Source: Larix kaempferi
Lineage: Eukaryota > Streptophyta > Pinopsida > Pinales > Pinaceae
Assembly: GCA_027924585.1 (NCBI GenBank)
Contig: BSBM01000712.1
Span: 1,746,001-1,810,000 of the forward strand
DNA: 64,000 nt
Direction: 5' to 3'
Both the position numbers and the translations under genes were made by a program. The notes below the pieces were generated by a model. That model was not told where the DNA came from and searched no databases. It saw nothing but the letters and a program-made list of their open reading frames with translations. Positions 11,050-22,455 of this stretch are shown piece by piece (the first letter of the stretch is position 1; each line of letters starts with the position of its first letter).

Positions 11050-12186
11050 CTCACTCTTCTGGTCGCTAGCCATCTTGAATTGATTGGATGCATTCCCTCT
11101 ATGCCCCACACAAAGAAATTCCATGTCACATATTCGTGAAGATCTGACCTTCTTATCAAGTATAACATCTTCCTGAAGTTCATTGAGATAGTCAAGAACA
11201 AACTCATATACAGAAGGTACTTGAACCTATACATCTTGGTCCATAATCATAGGAGGCTCAGATAGTTTCAATTTTTCCACATTAACAACGGAATACATTT
11301 GCATATAAGGAGGCAAATCTAACCAAAAAGCATTATTACCAACTTGATCCAAAATTGTAAAAGGTCCATACCTAATTGGTTTCAACTTTCTACCTTCACC
11401 TTGGAGTCAGTATTTGCTGATATGAAGCCATACTCGATCACCAATTTGAAAATGATGATCTACTCGATGTTTTTCATGTCTTTCTTTATACATGGACTGA
11501 CTTGATTCCAAGTGTTCTTGTACTGATTGATGTATTAACTGGATCTACTGAATAAAATTCAAAGATTTATCCACATCAACTTATCCATATCCCACTGAAT
11601 CCTTCCCATAAACAAAGTCTAAGGGAGACTTTTGGAAAATATCCAAAACATGTCTCAAATGGAGACCTTTGTGTTGAAGAGTGCATAGCTCTATTGTAGG
11701 CATGCTTAACATAATGCAATTTTTCATCCCACAACTTGGGATGCTTGGCACAATATCCTCAAAGAAGATGTATTGTTGTCGGATTGACCACTTCAGTTTT
11801 TTCGTCAGTTTGTGGATGAAATGTCATTCCTTTATTTAACTTTTTGTCCATAAGTTCCCATAAACATGACCAAAATTTCCCAATAAAGTGGGAATCTCGA
11901 TTGTATATAATAGAAGTAGGTAGTCCAAAATAGAACCATACATGCTGGAAGAACAAATGAGCAGTCAACTTATTAGTTATATTCTTTTTACAAGGCATTA
12001 GAATGCACATCTTAATAAATCTATCCATAATAACATTATGTAATTGTGTCCCTTTCTAGACATTGGTAACCCTCCTACAAAATCCATTGAAACACTTTCC
12101 CATGGGTGAGAAGGAATAGTAAGTGGAGTGTACAATCCTAAATTTCTGTTAATTGGATTACTTGTTGCACACATAACACATCCTTT
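11050..12186 (-). pseudogene. pol: G1 integrase relic
   Basis: Integrase inserts the cDNA. From 12180 downward: a zinc-finger end CVMCATSNPINR, the core strand WESVSMDFVGGLP, DRFIKMCILMPCKK, FFQHVWFYFGLPTSI, then YNRDSHFIG where the family has a catalytic Asp (here Asn), and KTEVVN with the Glu kept. A C-terminal GPY-like part follows near 11470-11250: GDRVWLHIS, IRYGPFTILDQVGNNAFWL. Stops and frameshifts split it. The N-terminal zinc-finger half is missing at the G2 junction. The protein is catalytically dead by the Asp loss. Confidence 0.8.
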
Positions 12187-13024
12187 TGTTGACTCAAACC
12201 CAGTCGACAGGGATTCCCATCATTGTTGACACCAACCCACCGCAATCTCCCTGAGCACTGGCCCAGACAGGTTTTACCCTGTCCAGCAACACCTATGGAG
12301 CAAATGAGGTCTCACCCAAGGCGATCAAGGGAGAGTGGACGGAACCATGTTTCCGTCGAATGAAGGTGGATGATTGTGGAAATACTTGCTTACTTAACTT
12401 ATCGCAACATTCAAGATAGATCTATGCATTCAAGTTTAACATCATTCATATTCGTAGCATCATTCCACAAAGACATTCATCACAACAAGTACAACATTAC
12501 AATATAACTGCAATAAGAAACCATCACAACATACATAAAAGGTACACAAGGAATTTTACCAAAATGTTTCGTCATGTTATATTACTTCAGCAGAAACCCT
12601 GATACGGCATCTCTACAAAACCAGATCTCGATATCTCTTGATCTCACATATAGACTCAAATATGTGCACAAATCAACATCCAAAGATCTGTACTAAGATG
12701 CCATCACCCTTACGACTTATGACTATTTATAGGCTTCCACCTTTACAATGCTTGTCCACTTACTAACAAATTCCTAACCGACACTTGGACAAATGACCCA
12801 AAATCTAACTGACGTGGTCCAAATGACCCAAAAAATCACCTACTTCGGTACAATTAACTCAAAATTACTTAAAATAAGGTCCAATGACCCAAAACCCACA
12901 TTCTGTGGTTCAATCGACTCAAAATTACATAAAATAATCTATCCTTCTGCCTTCCGCGACCTCTTCTGATGTGTCGCAACATCGACAATGCTGCAATTCT
13001 TTCTTACCAAATTACTTGCCAACA
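12187..13024 (-). repeat. 3' LTR of G2
   Basis: Begins TGTTGGC at 13024 on the minus strand, right after a GTTGGGGGCC purine tract (13025-13035). The far end is TGTTGAC at 12187 or at 12224, so the length is 838 or 801 bp. No target duplicate can be paired because the other end is lost. Confidence 0.65.
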
Positions 13025-13063
13025 GGCCCCCAACACAATCTTGTGGCTTGCCCTTGAGCCACG

Positions 13064-15992
13064 TCAACTAGACATGGTGTACTCTATGGTCTTGACTTTG
13101 AAGTCCTTGTACTGCTGCTCAACTTTCGTCCCCATTTGCTTTGCTGCTGTAGCCGCCTCCTGACTGTCGACGACGTCTTGGGTCTATGGGTGCTCAATCA
13201 GCTTCACAGCCACCTGTTGATGATGTCCCTGTACAACCTGGAGAACTTTGCCAACCTTTGTCATAAATTGGCCACCAACATCCTGAAACTCCTCCAGCTA
13301 CGCAGCATGCTTCTTCTGTCACTCATCGTCCTTGGCAACGTGTTGCTGTAGATATTTCAAATCCGCAAACTTGGAAACCTGCTCCATGGGTGGCATCACG
13401 CACATCGCCGCTTTGAGTGTTGCCAACTGCCCCTCCGCTTCTTGCCAAACCTTCATTAGCTATTCAACCTGCTCATCCTGAATGATCTGGACCCAGAACT
13501 GCATAGTGTCAACTATGAGCCTCGTTGTTGTTGTTTCCAGCTCTGCCAGCTAGGTTTCTATCTCCTCAATTGCGCATTTGCGATCGTCCACTTCTTTTTG
13601 AGGGGTGTCGGGTTTCCCCTGAGCTTTTAGCTCGTAGTTCTCGTACCATAACTGGACAATGAAAGCCCCCATTTTATGCACACATTGAAGCATGTCCACC
13701 TCTTCAATGGACTCCAGCACATGGTGATAAGCCTCCGTAATGGCCCGATCTACCCACACACTGTCATCCCACATATGGGCCTTCTCAATGATGAGGCAAT
13801 CCTCCTCTTTCTTCAATTATTCAATCTCGTGAGCCTTCTCAGCTCACTCCTTCTTGATGTCTTCCTTGAGCTCATCCACATCCTATCATGTTTCAATGGC
13901 CCATCCTGTCAACTTTGCAATGGCTGATTGTGCAGTTGCCTCGCACTCCTGCAACATCATGTACTTAAAACTGATCTCGTGCATTCTATCAGCCATTTCT
14001 CCGTTAGCCACCATCTGCATAGTTTTCAATCCTTGTGCCGGAAACACGTTAAAATTGATGGACACCTTCTTCAACTGCTGCAGCAAGGTGCTCACGGCCT
14101 CATCTTCAGTCACAATCACAGTCGGGGAGATATCCACATTCCTGACCCGTGGCTTAGTGCTGATTGTGCTAACTTGTGGTGATATTGCTTCTTTAGGTTC
14201 CCTCTGTGAAACCATGTCACACAAAGAGTCCATATGAACAGTGAGCGCATGGAATCCTTCATGTCACCCTGGTCATCTTCTGAGCTGCTGCGGTGGATAC
14301 ATCAGTGATTGCTTTTATAAATCGGCCCAACTGCGCTTCCATCGACGGGGGAAACCCACTGATTTCCATAGGGTCCTGGTGCCCTTTCGTTCTATTTTCT
14401 TCTAGGGAGCGGTCACTGTCATCATCTGTCAGTGTATTGATGGATTCTCGGTCTGAGTCATGATGACGGTGCTGGTCCTGCGCCGATACACGATCATCTG
14501 GGCCTTGCGCCGGTTCCCCGGCCTCAATCTCATCCAACCCCATAGGTTCACGCCATTCCACTAGCCAGTCGTTCACAATAGCCTCCAACTCTGCCATCAT
14601 GAACTTATAGGATGTCAGCAACCATTGCTTGTACGGGTCACGACAACCTTGGACATAAATTGAATGTGGTCGAATTGCAAATACCATGACCGGCTTAAAC
14701 TGTGGTGCGGTTTCTTCAGAAAAATGGGGTACCCCCGTCACAGCCGCACAAAGCATCTCCCAGTATAACCAGAACAGCATTGTACATTCCTTATTCCATT
14801 CTTGTTCTCGGACAAACCATCGGTTTTGATACCACGTGCCACGACAGTCTTTCACAGCGTCAACCTCCATGCCCTAGTACACGTCGGGCTCCTTCTAAGC
14901 CACGAGTGCAATCAATAGTAGTAGCCAGCTATATGTGAATGATCCCTTACCGGCTTGGACCGCCGCAGCATCCTCCGCCAACTGATTCAACAAAAACAGT
15001 GACCAGTTCATCTGCACCCCGAACACACACTCTTCAACACATGCCACAATGCCTGAATTACACTAATTGGGTCGGGCACCCCGTACCATTTTGCAGGAAA
15101 GTATCTTGGTGCTGGTGAGCACTACCTTATCATTGATGTTGCTGATGCGGTAGCCTTGGCCATCCTTCTCCAACTTGTATCACTTAACCAACTACGCGGC
15201 CAACTTTTTGTCATTGTCCTTTCCTTGGAAATACTACGATGGGTCGACCCCATTCTTGGGAAACTCGATAATATCTGCAATCAAGTGCACAGTGACGGGA
15301 ATTGCTTCGTCTAGCCACAACATACCACTGTGAAAGTAGGCTAACAGCTGCTTCACACATGCATTGACCTCCGACAACCATCCAAAATGGGGCATATTGA
15401 TAAGGCCTAGCAGGCCTTCTTGTTGCAAACCCCGCCCCCAATCACACAGAACTGGCTTACCGCTTAATTGTGATCCTGGCTCATAAGGGGTCGATGTGAT
15501 CTCCTTGTACACCACCATGTCATGGTCGCCATATCTCAGACACATCAACGCCAACGCTATATCATCAAATCACTCCATCCCAATAGGGAGCGCTGGCATC
15601 TTCAGTGGGTACTTTTGGTTCCTCTGCACCTTCTGGGAAGGTAACTCAGGTACCCTAGGTCGACTGGAGGGGACATACCCTAGGATATCAGTAGCTAAGC
15701 TTCCTTCCCATGCAGCGGACTCATCAACCCAACGGTTGGATGGCCCTTCTTCCCCTTGAGCTTCCCCTTCCCCAGTAGTGGAGGACCGAAGCTGTCACTT
15801 ACTCTGCGGTGATTCAGACAGCTGACCTCCCCAATGCTTGTTAGCAATTACCGACTCTCCCACAGGCATGTTTTCAATCTCAGCCTCAATATTGACATCT
15901 CTTGGAGACTCGACTTCTTCTCCAATAGCAATCCCAGTGAAAGGAGACTCAACTTCACTGTTAATATCAACTGTTTCTAGCTCTCGTGGCAT
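13064..15992 (-). pseudogene. G2 3' ORF with coiled coil
   Basis: A long ORF between integrase and the 3' LTR. It starts at ATG 15992 (MPRELETVDINSEVES) and runs on in pieces to a stop at 13064. Parts in order: an acidic N-terminus (15992-15800); a globular part with DMVVYKEIT, CVKQLLAYFHSG and MLWLDEAIPVTVHLIADI (about 15530-15250); a Trp-rich part (WYQNRWFVREQEWNKECTML near 14820); an acidic Ser/Asp linker (14480-14380); then a long heptad-rich coiled coil (about 14150-13080). Several stops and shifts break it. The position matches extra 3' ORFs known from Tat-type Ty3 elements. The function is unknown. Confidence 0.6.
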
Positions 15993-16508
15993 ACCTTACC
16001 CACCTTCACAACTAATGGCTTCACTGGCGTAATTGACAGACCCACTCAACACTCAATGCTCCGCAATTTCAACGGAACCTTGCCCAACACACAACTACAT
16101 GCACAAGGCAATAACAATGCTCGACAACAATTCACAGGCACTTACCAACTGAATTCTCAATGCCTTCCGACCAACTTCGATCTGTTCTTATAGCATCCAA
16201 TCGAATCCTCCATAATCATCACTAAATCCTACATTAACTCAACCGAAATCCCGTATTAATGACGCAAATCCACCGTCGATCCAATCAGCCAATCGGCCAG
16301 ATCCACCATTAAGACCCATCATTCGAACAAGCATCGTTAATTAACTATTTTAACTTTTGGAATTTATTGTTGATTTAACCCGGTCACAACCCTACCACTT
16401 GTCACAGACCGCTCCTAACTTACGGCACAAACCTCCCCGCCTGCGCATTCTCATCTCAGTTGGTGCGCCATCCTGCCACCGATCACCCTGCATTTTTTTC
16501 GATGCGTC

Positions 16509-17759
16509 TCAGGCATCGCGTTGTTCCAAGCCCGACCGATAGGGCTTCAACCTGCTACCATTAATCAAATTTGTGAGCATCGCTCCATCCAACTGCTGCA
16601 ACTATACTACGCCTCCTGAAGTGATGCTACTGACTCGATACAGACCAAGCCAATGCATCTACAATTTTCCTGGATGTTTCCTAAACTTACTGTGGTACAA
16701 CAGCACCAAGTCTCCCTGTTGAAACTGCTTGTTTTTTATGTGTCGATCATGCCAAGCTTTCTGACGATCCTTCTCCACCCCCTGGTGGAATCCTGCAATG
16801 AAGCAATCTTCCTCTAGCTATACTACCTACGCTAGACGTTCTTCCAATGCCAATGCTATATCCATACCTGTCACTTCCGCTATGCGCAGAATCAGAACAA
16901 TGTACTCCATCGGCATAATCGCTTCTTGTCCATACACTAATTTGAAGGGTGTATGACCCATCAATGTTTTACATGTGGTGCGATAGGCCCACAATACTGC
17001 TGGGATTTTCAGATCCCAGTCATCGCGGTTCGCGTTGTACACTTTTGTCAGCGCATGCTCCAATATCTTATTGAAAGCTTCCACCATGTCGTTGGCCTAC
17101 GGATGATATGGTGTACTCTTCTTATGCTGTATCTGCAACTCCTCGGTCAATGTGCTGATGGTGCGATTGATAAAGTGGCTACCTTGATCACTCAGCAATA
17201 TCTTGGGGCAGCCGAAGCGAGTGACAATGTTGTCAAACAAAAACCGTGCTTCCGTTACCGCGAAACAATCAACAACTGGTGCAGCCTCCACCCATCTTGT
17301 CAAATAATCTATCGCTATAATGATGTATCTTACCCCAGTGCACTTCCCTAGTGGATTGATTGGTCCCACAAAATCCACTTCCCATTTGTCAAATGGTTGT
17401 AGTGTTAGCTGAGGTACTAGCGGCATCTCGTCCCTCCTAGATGGCTTCCTATTTCTTTGACAAACATCGCAGAACCGCGCATAGTATGTCGCATCATTAT
17501 GCAGCGTGGGCCACCAAAGACCTGCATAAAGCACTTTCCTTCCAGTCGCCCGACCACCGTAGTTCCCTCTAGCCATGCTTTCGTGTGCTTCTGACAGGAT
17601 CTACGCTTGCTCATGTGGCAAGACACACCATCGCAATATCTCATCTGCACCCATCTTGTATAACTCTCCTGTGATGATCTAGAAGTCAAAAACTTTAACC
17701 ACCAACTGCTTCTTTTGACTAGTGGTGAACTCGTCTGGTGTGGTACCGGTTGCCAGAAA
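16509..17759 (-). pseudogene. pol: G2 integrase
   Basis: The best-preserved integrase in the window. Zinc-finger residues [17 protein letters not shown] lie near 17460. The core has [12 protein letters not shown] (first Asp), [11 protein letters not shown] (second Asp) and [10 protein letters not shown] (Glu), so all three catalytic acids are present. Then come [14 protein letters not shown] and [18 protein letters not shown]-terminal part with GDLVLLYHSKF and a final NGSRLKPYR ends at a stop at 16509. An in-frame stop at about 17097 lies just before ANDMVEAF (family PYHPQANG), and further stops occur near 16820 and 16660. Confidence 0.88.
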
Positions 17760-18308
17760 CTGAATGATTTCTTCAAACTAGCCATCGGCTACTTCAACCC
17801 TAAACAGTTGCGCATCAGGAAACCTGTCTTCAATGTTAGTTGGCTCCTCTTTTGTGTTAATCCACGATAGATGATCAAGGCTGGAATTCAACCATCTCGG
17901 CTTGACAATCACTTCAAAATCAAAATCTTGAAAGAGAAATATCCAACGGCATATCTTCCCCCCCAACACAGGCTTATTCACCAGGTACTTCAATGCAGAA
18001 TGGTCTGTGAACATCTTAAAATGTCCGCCTAAAAAGTAGTGTCAGAACTTTTGTCATGCGTAAACCATCTCCAAGCCTTCCCTCTTAGTAGTGGTGTAGT
18101 TCCTTTTCGCGGATGACAGCTTCCGACTAGCGAAAGCAATAGGGTGATCAAGATCCCCCTCTCCGAGTTGCACTAGCACCACACCGAGTGCAATTGATGA
18201 TGCATCAACATGGACATGGAATTCCTTACTCCAGTCCAGAAATACTAGTATCGGTGCCGAAGCCATCTTAGCCTTCAGCTATTCAAAACTATCCTGACAT
18301 TCAGTGCT
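17760..18308 (-). pseudogene. pol: G2 RNase H
   Basis: RNase H of Ty3/gypsy pol: FHVHVDASSIALGVVL (first Asp), HPIAFASRKLSSAKRNYTTT, then KREGLEMVYA (Glu), then MFTDHSALKYLVNKP and DFEVIVKP. It is interrupted by a stop at about 18054. The Asp residues of VDAS and TDHS are kept. It joins RT upstream and integrase downstream in the usual order. Confidence 0.85.
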
Positions 18309-19070
18309 TCATTGAAATACTGCATATTTCTTCAATAGCTTCTCCATAGGGGCGATAATCACTGCATATCCCCTTATGAACTTGCAATAATACCGAGTAT
18401 GTCCCAAAGTCTCCCGTAACTGCTTAATAGTGGTCAGTAGTGTCAAGCTCAAAATGAGCGCAATCTTTGCTGGATCGACTAACAAACCTTGTTTGCACAC
18501 AATGTGACCCAGCAATATCCCAAACGGTGCGCAAAAAATGCACTTCTTCAAATTCAGCGATATCTGGTGTTGGCGACAGCGCTCTAGCATCAACCACAAA
18601 TTGGCCAGATGATCGCGGATCAAACCATAAACTGTACAATCATCTCTGTATACCTGCAAGAACTTCTGGATGAAATCCTTGAATGCAGCAACAACAACCC
18701 GAAAAAATATTGCAGGTGCATTCTTCAATCCAAACGACATCACGATATACTGAAAACATCCCCATTCTGTCACAAAAGTTGTCTTGTGGTGGTCTTCCTT
18801 TGCAATACAAATCTGATGATAGCCTGAGAACCCATCCGTGAAAGAATACCCCGACACCTACTCCCTCAAGAACTTCATCAGTAAATAGGGTCAGAAAGGG
18901 ATCATGCAAGCAGGCATCATTCAACTTCCGCAAATCAACACAGATGTGTACTTCACCTGTCTTCTTGTCCTGTACCACCATAGGATTGATCCATTCTGAC
19001 TCTTCAACTAGTTCAATGATACTAGCATCCAACATGTGATCAAGTTCTTCCTTGACCTTCTCCTTATGTC
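18309..19070 (-). pseudogene. pol: G2 reverse transcriptase
   Basis: RT of Ty3/gypsy pol. Motifs in order on the minus strand: ELVEESEWINPMVVQDKKTG, ICVDLRKLNDACLHDPF, then a frameshift near 18860, YSFTDGFSGYHQI, TTFVTEWGCFQYIVMSFGLK, the active site as LQVYRDDCTVYG (both Asp kept; family YxDD), LNLKKCIFC, GHIVCKQGLLVDPAKI and TRYYCKFIRGYA. A stop ends the block at 18309. Apart from the frameshift it is close to full length. Confidence 0.88.
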
Positions 19071-19330
19071 ATGGATTTATCCGATAAGGTTGCTGCCTAA
19101 TCGGTTTAGTATCTGGTCGCAAGGGAATCTTCATCTTGCCTAGATCACCCAAAATACCTTTCATTTCAGAGAGCTTTGTAGGAAAAAGGTCTTGTAACTC
19201 ATGCAGCAACTCAGTGACCTTTCCCATCATCTCGTCGTCCCAATAATCTCCAACATTCGCAAACTTGGGAGTGGCCTCCGTCCCAATATTGATCTTGCGA
19301 AGCTTCAAGGGTTGACTGAATGGATCACTT
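19071..19330 (-). pseudogene. G2 pre-RT segment up to the break
   Basis: Minus-strand KLRKINIGTEATPKFANVGD, then YWDDEMMGKVTELLHELQD, then GILGDLGKMKIPLRPDTKPI and QQPYRINP. This is the acidic segment just before RT. The same block occurs in G3 at 26310-26570 (IKLKKINICTEAEPKFASIG, YWDDETIGH). Upstream of about 19320 the homology ends and plus-strand G3 begins. Confidence 0.75.
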
Positions 19331-20877
19331 GGCGCACCAAGTGGAACCACGTCATGACGACAGAACTCTATGGAACGAAGTTGGTCTTTTCTGCCAACTT
19401 GCATGAAATCTATTTCTGCCCTCACGTAATTCAGTCGAAAGAATGGGCCATAGGTCTCTACCGAATGACTACCCAGGATGTGGAGGACACTGTGAAGTCC
19501 TGGCCAGATGAATGGAAGCAGGCCGCTGAATTCGCTGCCACGATGCCACCCACTGAGGCGCCAGAGAAAGATAAGGGCAAGGAAAAGATAGGGCGAAAGA
19601 ATGATGAAGGTCCGTCAGGACCAGCTACCAAGAAGCAGAATTTGTCGCACCCCGCAGAAGCAACTAGAGATCCCTATGAGATCCCTACCGCGAGGCTCAA
19701 CCAGTACTTGAAGGAGCAATTTTAGGAGCTGCGTGCCTCTTAGGCCAATATCAGAAGTGCTCTGGATCTGCAGCTCATGGAGTTGAAAGGTCTCGCAGGA
19801 CGAGTTGCTCAGACCCATGCGCCAGCATCCGGCTCGCAGGCACCGCAAGCATCTACAAGCACCGAGCGGGTTAAAGTACCTACAGAAAGGCACACTGTCG
19901 TCCACAACCCGCCCGCAAGCATGACACTTCCAGACCCTCTCGCTGCACCGTAGGTAAGCGCAGTTGGCCCTGTTGAAATAAATTTGTCACTAATTCCGTT
20001 GGAAACTCTACAGTTGGTTCACGAGCAGGTCTCTACTGAGCTGAGAGCTAGGGAGCTCTCCACATTCCATGACAATCAAAGACTGCAGACGCAGGAAGTA
20101 GAGCTAAGGGCAGGCTATAAGGAGATCTTTGCGCAGCTTGCACTTCAAGAAGCGTGAGACACTGGGCTAAGGAATGTCATAGATGAAATTGCCCAGGAGC
20201 TGCCGGCCTGCAAGATTCAACCAGACCTTCCCTTAGTCGAGAAAGTGCAATGCATTGGCAGAAGGGCGAAATCCCTAGAACAACAAGTAGTTGCTATGGC
20301 TGAGGACCATAGAAAGCAACTCGTCGAGTTGGAAGCTCATGTCGTAGTGCCTCCCGCAGATGATAAGCAAGAACGACTTGAAGCACTGCGCATAGCTTCT
20401 ACCCAAATGAAGCGCAGAACAGAGGAAGCCCAGCAGTTAATGACGCAAGCTATGCAGGCTTGACCTGATCTCGAGAAGCTCCCTTCTAAAGTTGCCCTTT
20501 TGGAATAGGTGAAAGCTGCAGAACAGTCCCTAGTTGTTTTGAACGAAGAAGCTAAGCCCTTGGAAGGCTTATCCAAAATGAGAAAGATGAGCGAAGTCCG
20601 CAAAATCCAACAAGAACTGCACAGGCTTAGAGACAAAGATGCTACTCTCGCCAACACCATTCAGCCATTTATGGATGAGTATGCTGAACTTGCTGCCGAA
20701 GCAGAGGCCAAGGTCAAAGCATTTGCTGAGTCTCAAGAGTTGGTCGATGGCGTAGAAGAAGAAGAAGCTACTGCAAACCTGGTGCAGATAGCCACAAAGT
20801 GCATGCAAGACATGGACTCCGTTATTGTGCAGTGGAAGCAAGCCTTCGCTGTGACCCAAGCAAAGTCAGATGCATAA
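19330..20877 (+). pseudogene. G3 3' ORF, C-terminal part with coiled coil
   Basis: Recognisable as the counterpart of the G2 3' ORF. A Trp-rich part comes first (WRTKWNHVMTTELYGTKLVF, IGLYRMTTQDVEDTVKSWPDEWKQ), then a charged linker with EKDKGKEK, then a long Glu/Gln/Lys-rich coiled coil from about 20030 to 20860, ending KQAFAVTQAKSDA before TAA at 20875. Stops occur at 19723 (TAG), 19741, 19951, 20155 and 20461. The N-terminal globular part is cut off at the G2 junction. No known catalytic motif is present; the role is unknown. Confidence 0.6.
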
Positions 20878-20925
20878 GTAAAATGACCGCAAGCTAGTGC
20901 GAGTGGCTTGGGGATGAGCCACAAG

Positions 20926-20940
20926 TAAGTGTTAGGGGCC
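20926..20940 (+). other. Polypurine tract of G3
   Basis: AAGTGTTAGGGGCC directly precedes the LTR start TGTTGGAG at 20941. G2 has the parallel GTGTTGGGGGCC before its TGTTGGC. Confidence 0.6.
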
Positions 20941-22440
20941 TGTTGGAGCATAGGCCGCAGCTATGGAAAAGCTGCCAGTTTTGGGGAAAAAGCACTAAGT
21001 TTTGAAGGAAAAGTGCTAATTTTGGGGAAAAGCACCATTTTTGGGCAGAAATGAACAGTGCGTGGTACGGCGCCAAATGGGTGAGCTCACCGCAGATTAC
21101 GGGCCGAAAATCGTGGAGCTCGCACGCACAAGTCAAAAGAAAGAGTAAATAAGGTGGTCGAGTAGAAAGCTCAACCACCACAGTAAATGAAGCGGTGGAA
21201 TAGAGGGCTTAGCTACCCTCATTAAGGCAAAGTACAGGAAGTTATGGTTGCTTGGACCAAGGAAGAGCAACGGGCCAAAGCATTGAAGGCGAAGGACAAG
21301 GAGCAAAGAACGATGAAGCGGCGCCCATACCCGCGATCTGCGCTGGAAATCGCGGAGCCTGCAGGAAGATACGACGTGACTGCAAGAGGCGCCTGCAGTA
21401 CAAGAGGCGCCTGCAGTACACCTAGCCGTGTCCACGGTTAGGGTTTTTAGGGATCACTGCTGGGAAAGGCCCACAGTTTTGTAAAGGTGCGACCCTCAGG
21501 GCCACCTATATATACGTGTATTTGAAAAGGGAAACGGGTTAGAAGGTTAGAGAGAAAAGAGTTAGATAGTTACTGAGTTACACAGACAATCTAAGTGGAT
21601 GTTTGAGTTGTTTGTATTGTTGTATTTTGTAAGTTGTTAATGATCAGTTTTATACATGTAAGAAGGCCGCAATCTCACAGGGAGACCGCTTGGCGTAAAG
21701 GCCATTGCATGTATCGACTAGTCACAAGAGGACTGAGAGGGGAATGTAATTGTATGTCTTTTTTATAGTAATATCTGTAGAAGAAGAGAATAGATCTAAG
21801 AGAAGGGCTCCCAACTGTGTGCGTGGAGTTTCCCAGAAAGATCTAGGGCTACAGCTGTGTGCGCAGCGGAACTGTGTTATCCCCATCTCAAGATAATATA
21901 AAACACAGTTCCCGTGGACGTAGCTTCCCTCCTGGAAGTGAACCACATAAATCTTGTTGTTGTGGTGATGCTTTATGTGATTGCATTTCTTTGCTTTACT
22001 GTCTATGTTTCTATGAACGTTTCGTTATCTTTATGAATGATTATGTAAGGTAAATCCTGGAAGCTACCTTAGAAGTTGTACTTGTGCATTGTCGAAGGAG
22101 TCTATAAGAACACTGTCACCGCAGCACTAAAGGAGTGTGTTACTGCGATGTGGCTCAAGGGCAGAGACGATACATAGTGTATCGGAGGTAGAAGGTAAAA
22201 GACTCGTGCACAGGTGCGGAGCTACCGCGCAGCTCGGCCGAGAAGAGTGAGATCCAGCGCTGTAGCGCTGGGAGACTTGTGAAAGAGTAAGACGCTCTGT
22301 TCAGGGGTTACTTCCAAGAAGGGAAGAGAGACGACTATAGACTCCACACCACCTAGGTTAAGGAAACCTGATTCCTTAGCCCCCCCATAGCCACTTCGGG
22401 TGAGACTTCAGGTTGTTGCGCAGCTCGTTTCCAAAAGGGC
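20941..22440 (+). repeat. Single LTR of G3 plus leader
   Basis: The left end is clear at TGTTGGAGCATAGG. A TATA-like CTATATATA lies near 21506. The right end is not resolved because I find no clear primer site. The LTR probably ends between about 22030 and 22430, with a GC-richer leader before gag. A short direct repeat (AGAGGCGCCTGCAGTACA twice) lies at 21387-21421. Confidence 0.5.
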
Positions 22441-22455
22441 CAGTGCGCCAAAGGG

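Larger units (their letters stand above)
12187..19320 (-). mobile_element. Ty3/gypsy fragment G2, 3' part only
   Basis: A minus-strand fragment with RT, RNase H, integrase, a long 3' ORF, purine tract and one LTR. The gag/protease half and the 5' LTR are missing. The break at about 19300-19345 joins it head-to-head to G3. On the left it enters G1 integrase at 12187 or 12224 (two possible TGTTGAC LTR ends). G2 and G3 share the sequence GGCTC/GGCTTG..AGCCACAAG..TTGTTGGGGGCC before the LTR, so they are the same lineage, but their LTRs and 3' ORFs differ clearly. Confidence 0.82.

Noticed and set aside
19201-19330. Plus-strand start of the 174-codon frame at 19201
   Set aside because: The first about 40 codons are antisense to the G2 pre-RT segment; real G3 sequence begins only near 19330.
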